A DNA stretch of 7,323 nucleotides from an uncultured Eubacteriales bacterium. GTDB taxonomy: Bacteria > Bacillota > Clostridia > Lachnospirales > Lachnospiraceae. Made by a program: the position numbers and the translations under genes. The stretch lies in the NCBI GenBank assembly GCA_900321915.1, contig ONXW01000258.1, positions 1-7,323 of the forward strand, in the 5' to 3' direction. The notes under the pieces are model-generated. The model was not told the DNA's origin. It saw only the letters and a program-made list of their open reading frames with translations, and did not search any database. This document shows positions 5,059-7,323 of this stretch, piece by piece (position 1 is the stretch's first letter; each line of letters opens with the position of its first letter).

Positions 5059-5481
5059 TTACTTAATCTCTATCTGCGGGATATCCGGCATCTCTTCCGC
5101 CGTGCCGGGAAGCGATCCCTTAAAGGAAGTGACTTTAATCTGCATCTGTTTGTCCACGGAGAGGTTGTAGGTCACCTCAGACGCGGCTCCCTCTTCCCAG
5201 CTTCGTCCGTACTCGAAAATCACCGCGTCCTCACCGGACCCGGTCGGTGTGAGCGTAAAGGTCTCATATCCCCCTGCGCCGACGGCGCCGCCTTCACCCT
5301 GGACATACTCCGAGGTGATGTCAAATATCTCATTGGACTGGGTAACCTTCCAGGAATAGCCTGTCGTCGGGTTGGACGGCAGGGATACCGTCGCCGTCTG
5401 CGGTTCCTTCTTCGCGCATGCCGCCAGCATGAAGAACGCTGCGCAGCAGACAAGCAGCAATGCCATTTGCCTGATTTTCAT
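5059..5481 (-). CDS. Chagasin-like protease inhibitor lipoprotein (inhibitor family I42)
   Basis: A 140-residue protein with a lipoprotein signal (MKIR start, lipobox LAAC ending at C22), so it should be tethered outside the membrane. The remaining about 118 residues fit the chagasin/ICP immunoglobulin-like fold that blocks papain-family (C1) cysteine proteases. The three binding loops are visible in order: NPTTGYSW (37-44), GAGGYE (68-73) and GRSW (92-95), the last in place of the usual RPW. Family members are about 110 residues after the signal, so the length fits. A longer reading with an ATG at 5679 would overlap the HD gene and lose the signal peptide; the ATG at 5481 follows GGGAGG six bases upstream. 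It lies 97 bases after the HD gene and 19 before the membrane-protein gene, in one direction. The target protease, own or foreign, cannot be told from this window. Confidence 0.9.
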   Translation of the reverse strand: MKIRQMALLLVCCAAFFMLAACAKKEPQTATVSLPSNPTTGYSWKVTQSNEIFDITSEYVQGEGGAVGAGGYETFTLTPTGSGEDAVIFEYGRSWEEGAASEVTYNLSVDKQMQIKVTSFKGSLPGTAEEMPDIPQIEIK

Positions 5482-5578
5482 TTCTTTCCTCCCTTTTTCT
5501 GCTCTTTTTTTGGAAAATGCCTTTTCCCGGCATGTTCCCCATCGCTCCGGATGCTTTCCTTTCCGGGCGCATTCCGTG

Positions 5579-6166
5579 TCACTCCGGCAGGTTTCCCTTC
5601 CGGATATTTTCCCGGATAATCCGGTCGCTGACTTCAAACAGCTTCTCGGAACCCAGGCGCGTCTTATTATGCCGTACATAGATGGTTTTCGCGTTCACTC
5701 CGTGTTCCTTCCAGTCACCGCCCTCATTGCTGTTGTTGAGAATGAGGGGCTGCAGGTTGTCCAGGGAATGGGCAAACTTTGCTTCCGCGGTCTCTGAGGC
5801 TTCAAATTCATCAAAGAGATCGATGAGAGCTTTTTTCTGGTCCTCCGGGAGCAGGGAGTAGATCCGCTCTTTCGCCGCGTCCTCCCTCGCTTTCTGGGTC
5901 TTCAGAAGCTCTTCGTCGTAAGCGTAGGTATCCCCGGCGTCAATCTCCACCACATCGTGAATCAGGCACATCAGCATTACTTTGGCAAGATCCACCTCTT
6001 CGTTGGCGTATTCCCGGAAAATATACGCCATAAGGGCTATATGCCAGGCATGTTCGGCGTCATTTTCCCGGCGCCCGTGCCCGGAAAGATGCGTCTGCCG
6101 GAAGATATTCTTCTCTTTGTCGATCTCCAGTGCAAACTCCAGCTGTTTCCTGATCCGTTCCTCCAT
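5579..6166 (-). CDS. HD-domain phosphohydrolase, YfbR/HDDC2-like (probable 5'-deoxynucleotidase)
   Basis: A 195-residue soluble protein, matching the length of E. coli YfbR (199) and human HDDC2. The metal site is intact: H39 in RRENDAEH (32-39), H70-D71 in LIHDVVEIDAGD (68-79) and a distal D136 in HSLDNLQP (133-140). E74 and D79 have the same spacing from HD as the catalytic E72 and D77 of YfbR. YfbR removes phosphate from deoxynucleoside 5'-monophosphates; that activity is likely but not certain here, because HD proteins of this subgroup vary in substrate. The start is supported by AGGAG eight bases upstream. It is first in the minus-strand series and divergent from the M48 protease gene, with a 189-base region between them. 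Confidence 0.88.
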   Translation of the reverse strand: MEERIRKQLEFALEIDKEKNIFRQTHLSGHGRRENDAEHAWHIALMAYIFREYANEEVDLAKVMLMCLIHDVVEIDAGDTYAYDEELLKTQKAREDAAKERIYSLLPEDQKKALIDLFDEFEASETAEAKFAHSLDNLQPLILNNSNEGGDWKEHGVNAKTIYVRHNKTRLGSEKLFEVSDRIIRENIRKGNLPE

Positions 6167-6235
6167 GGCCGCACTCCTGTTCCCTTTCCCTGTCTTTATC
6201 CGGCGCGGCCCCGCAGAGCCCGTCCGGATGTGATT

Positions 6236-6244
6236 ATTCTACCA
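6236..6244 (-). promoter_or_regulatory. Possible extended -10 promoter of the HD gene
   Basis: On the minus strand TGG-TAGAAT (6244-6236) reads as an extended -10 (TGn plus a 5/6 match). No convincing -35 lies 16-18 bases upstream, which extended -10 promoters can tolerate. The predicted leader of about 63 bases is GC-rich. Confidence 0.45.
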
Positions 6245-6273
6245 CAATCGCAGGTTAATATTCTGAATTGTTC

Positions 6274-6302
6274 TTGAAGATTTCCTTCCATTCCTCTATA
6301 TT
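6274..6302 (+). promoter_or_regulatory. Sigma-A-like promoter of the M48 protease gene
   Basis: On the plus strand there is a -35 TTGAAG (6274-6279), a 17-base spacer and a -10 TATATT (6297-6302). The leader would be about 47 bases and includes the small inverted repeat TGAAAGTTTTCA (6308-6319). The ribosome site is modest: AAGGA about 11 bases before the ATG. Confidence 0.65.
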
Positions 6303-6355
6303 CGTAGTGAAAGTTTTCAAAAGCGTTCAATACAGCAAAAAGGACGGTGCATACC

Positions 6356-7323
6356 ATGGAAGAATATAACAGAGGAACGGGGACTGCCGGAGGGTTTGCG
6401 CAAAACGCACTCCCGCCCCTGACCCCGGAAGCGGTCCAGAGACAGATCTGGGAGACGCGGCATAAAAAAGAACTGCCGCTTTATGCCTCACTCTCCGTTC
6501 TCGGAATGATTGCCTGCGCCGTCATGATCTACCTGAGAGCGCAGGAAGGCGGAATCATCGAGGAGCTGAAAAAGTTCTTCCATTCTGCGGGTATCGAGCA
6601 GACCCTGCCGGACTTTTCCAGGCTGATGGGATATATCCTGCTGGTGCTTGGCCTTCTGGGCGGTTTTACCGCCATCATCCTCCTGATGCTTACCGTCATC
6701 GTTATGCTGTACCGGTACTACGGGGAGGAGATGGCCTACGGCGTGCGCGTCTCGGAAAACAATTTCCCCGAAATCCATAAAAAAGTCCAGGAATTCTCCT
6801 GGCTTCTCGGCCTGAAAAAAGCGCCGGAGGTATATATCCGCCAGGAAAACGGAACACTGAACGCCTTCACTTCCTGGATTCCCGGAAAAACCTTCATCCA
6901 GCTGAACGCGGAGATCACAGACATTGCTTACCTGGAGCATAAGGATTTTGACACACTGTTCTTTGTCATCGGGCACGAGATGGGCCATATCTATCTGCAT
7001 CATGTTCAGATTTATTATCAGATCTGGCCGCTGCTGTCATCCTTTATCCCTGTCATCGGCCCCTACTTCCTGCACCCGCTCCTCTCCCGCAGCAGGGAAT
7101 ACTCCGCGGACCGCGTCGGGCAGGCCCTGACCCGGGGGAAAAACCAGGAAGAGTGCATGATGCTTCTGGGCGTGGGGCGCCATCTCTACAAGCACATGAA
7201 TGTGAGGAACTATATCGCGGACATCCTGAAACAGCACAACACGCCGGAACGGCTCGGCAGGTGGGTCATAAACCTCCTGGCCAGCCATCCCATCATGCCG
7301 TTCAGGACCGCCGCCATACTGGA
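6356..7323 (+). CDS. M48-family membrane zinc metalloprotease (3' end off the window)
   Basis: Partial gene: 322 complete codons run to the window edge with no stop. A cytoplasmic N-terminal stretch of about 40 residues precedes two membrane segments (about 42-60 and 92-119). The protease domain follows: HEMGH (207-211) gives zinc ligands H207 and H211 and catalytic E208, and REYSADRVG (247-255) supplies the third ligand E248. A further hydrophobic segment (about 223-243) lies between them, as in HtpX/Ste24-type enzymes. SHPIMPFR (310-317) matches the late SHP...R motif of the family. Such enzymes cleave membrane or surface proteins, often in quality control. It differs from HtpX by its long N-terminal tail and by the roughly 30-residue loop (62-91) between helices. 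The start is the ATG at 6356; a nearby in-frame GTG at 6347 is too close to the ribosome site. The gene is divergent from the HD gene. Substrates are unknown. Confidence 0.88.
   Translation, partial: MEEYNRGTGTAGGFAQNALPPLTPEAVQRQIWETRHKKELPLYASLSVLGMIACAVMIYLRAQEGGIIEELKKFFHSAGIEQTLPDFSRLMGYILLVLGLLGGFTAIILLMLTVIVMLYRYYGEEMAYGVRVSENNFPEIHKKVQEFSWLLGLKKAPEVYIRQENGTLNAFTSWIPGKTFIQLNAEITDIAYLEHKDFDTLFFVIGHEMGHIYLHHVQIYYQIWPLLSSFIPVIGPYFLHPLLSRSREYSADRVGQALTRGKNQEECMMLLGVGRHLYKHMNVRNYIADILKQHNTPERLGRWVINLLASHPIMPFRTAAIL

Noticed and set aside
5500..5578. Possible terminator between the HD and inhibitor genes
   Set aside because: On the minus strand only a five-base stem (ATGCC/GGCAT) with a short TTTT follows; too weak to call.
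5482..5679. 66-residue N-terminal extension of the chagasin-like protein
   Set aside because: It would bury the lipoprotein signal and overlap the HD gene; the ATG at 5481 has a strong GGGAGG.
6488..7003. Open frame of 171 codons on the minus strand at the right
   Set aside because: It is antisense to the M48 protease, whose HEMGH and REYSAD motifs are intact.
1..7323. Insertion sequences, CRISPR arrays, tRNA genes, phage genes
   Set aside because: No transposase, regular spaced repeat array, tRNA cloverleaf or phage-like protein was seen on either strand.

Overview
The window (about 55% GC by eye) looks like chromosome from a Gram-positive Firmicute, most likely a gut Lachnospiraceae/Clostridia member. 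The reasons are strong GGAGG-type ribosome sites, sigma-A-like promoters, lipoproteins with a short signal, a lipobox and a Glu/Ala/Thr linker, and a free-standing RNA polymerase alpha-CTD-like protein. This placement is inference from style and gene content, not from a marker gene. No mobile element, tRNA, rRNA or CRISPR array is visible.

Layout: eight genes lie on the minus strand and one on the plus strand at the right edge. Reading the minus strand in its own 5'->3' direction: HD-domain nucleotidase (6166-5579); chagasin-like (I42) inhibitor lipoprotein (5481-5059); YczE-type membrane protein (5039-4350); acidic-linker lipoprotein of unknown function (4263-3229); VanX/DdpX D-Ala-D-Ala dipeptidase (3218-2559), followed by a strong terminator; FucO-like iron alcohol dehydrogenase (2417-1272), with its own promoter and terminator; Lrp/AsnC regulator (997-497), with its own promoter; and an alpha-CTD-like protein (540 to beyond position 1) whose start lies inside the end of the regulator gene. 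An M48 membrane metalloprotease (6356 to beyond 7323) is transcribed divergently from the HD gene.

How the genes may work together: the block from 6166 to 2559 has short gaps and no strong internal terminator, so it may be one long or two overlapping transcripts. It is mostly envelope-related: two lipoproteins, one multi-pass membrane protein and a dipeptidase that removes D-Ala-D-Ala. The fucO-like gene is a single-gene unit between two terminators. The Lrp gene and the alpha-CTD gene overlap by 44 bases and are almost certainly co-transcribed.

The most unusual item is the left-edge protein. It carries one alpha-CTD with nearly all the promoter-DNA contact residues of the polymerase alpha subunit, then a Gly/Ser-rich linker, then a second degenerate alpha-CTD-like repeat, and it is encoded in overlap with a DNA-binding Lrp-type regulator. 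A regulator working with a detached polymerase domain is a testable hypothesis, not a demonstrated system.
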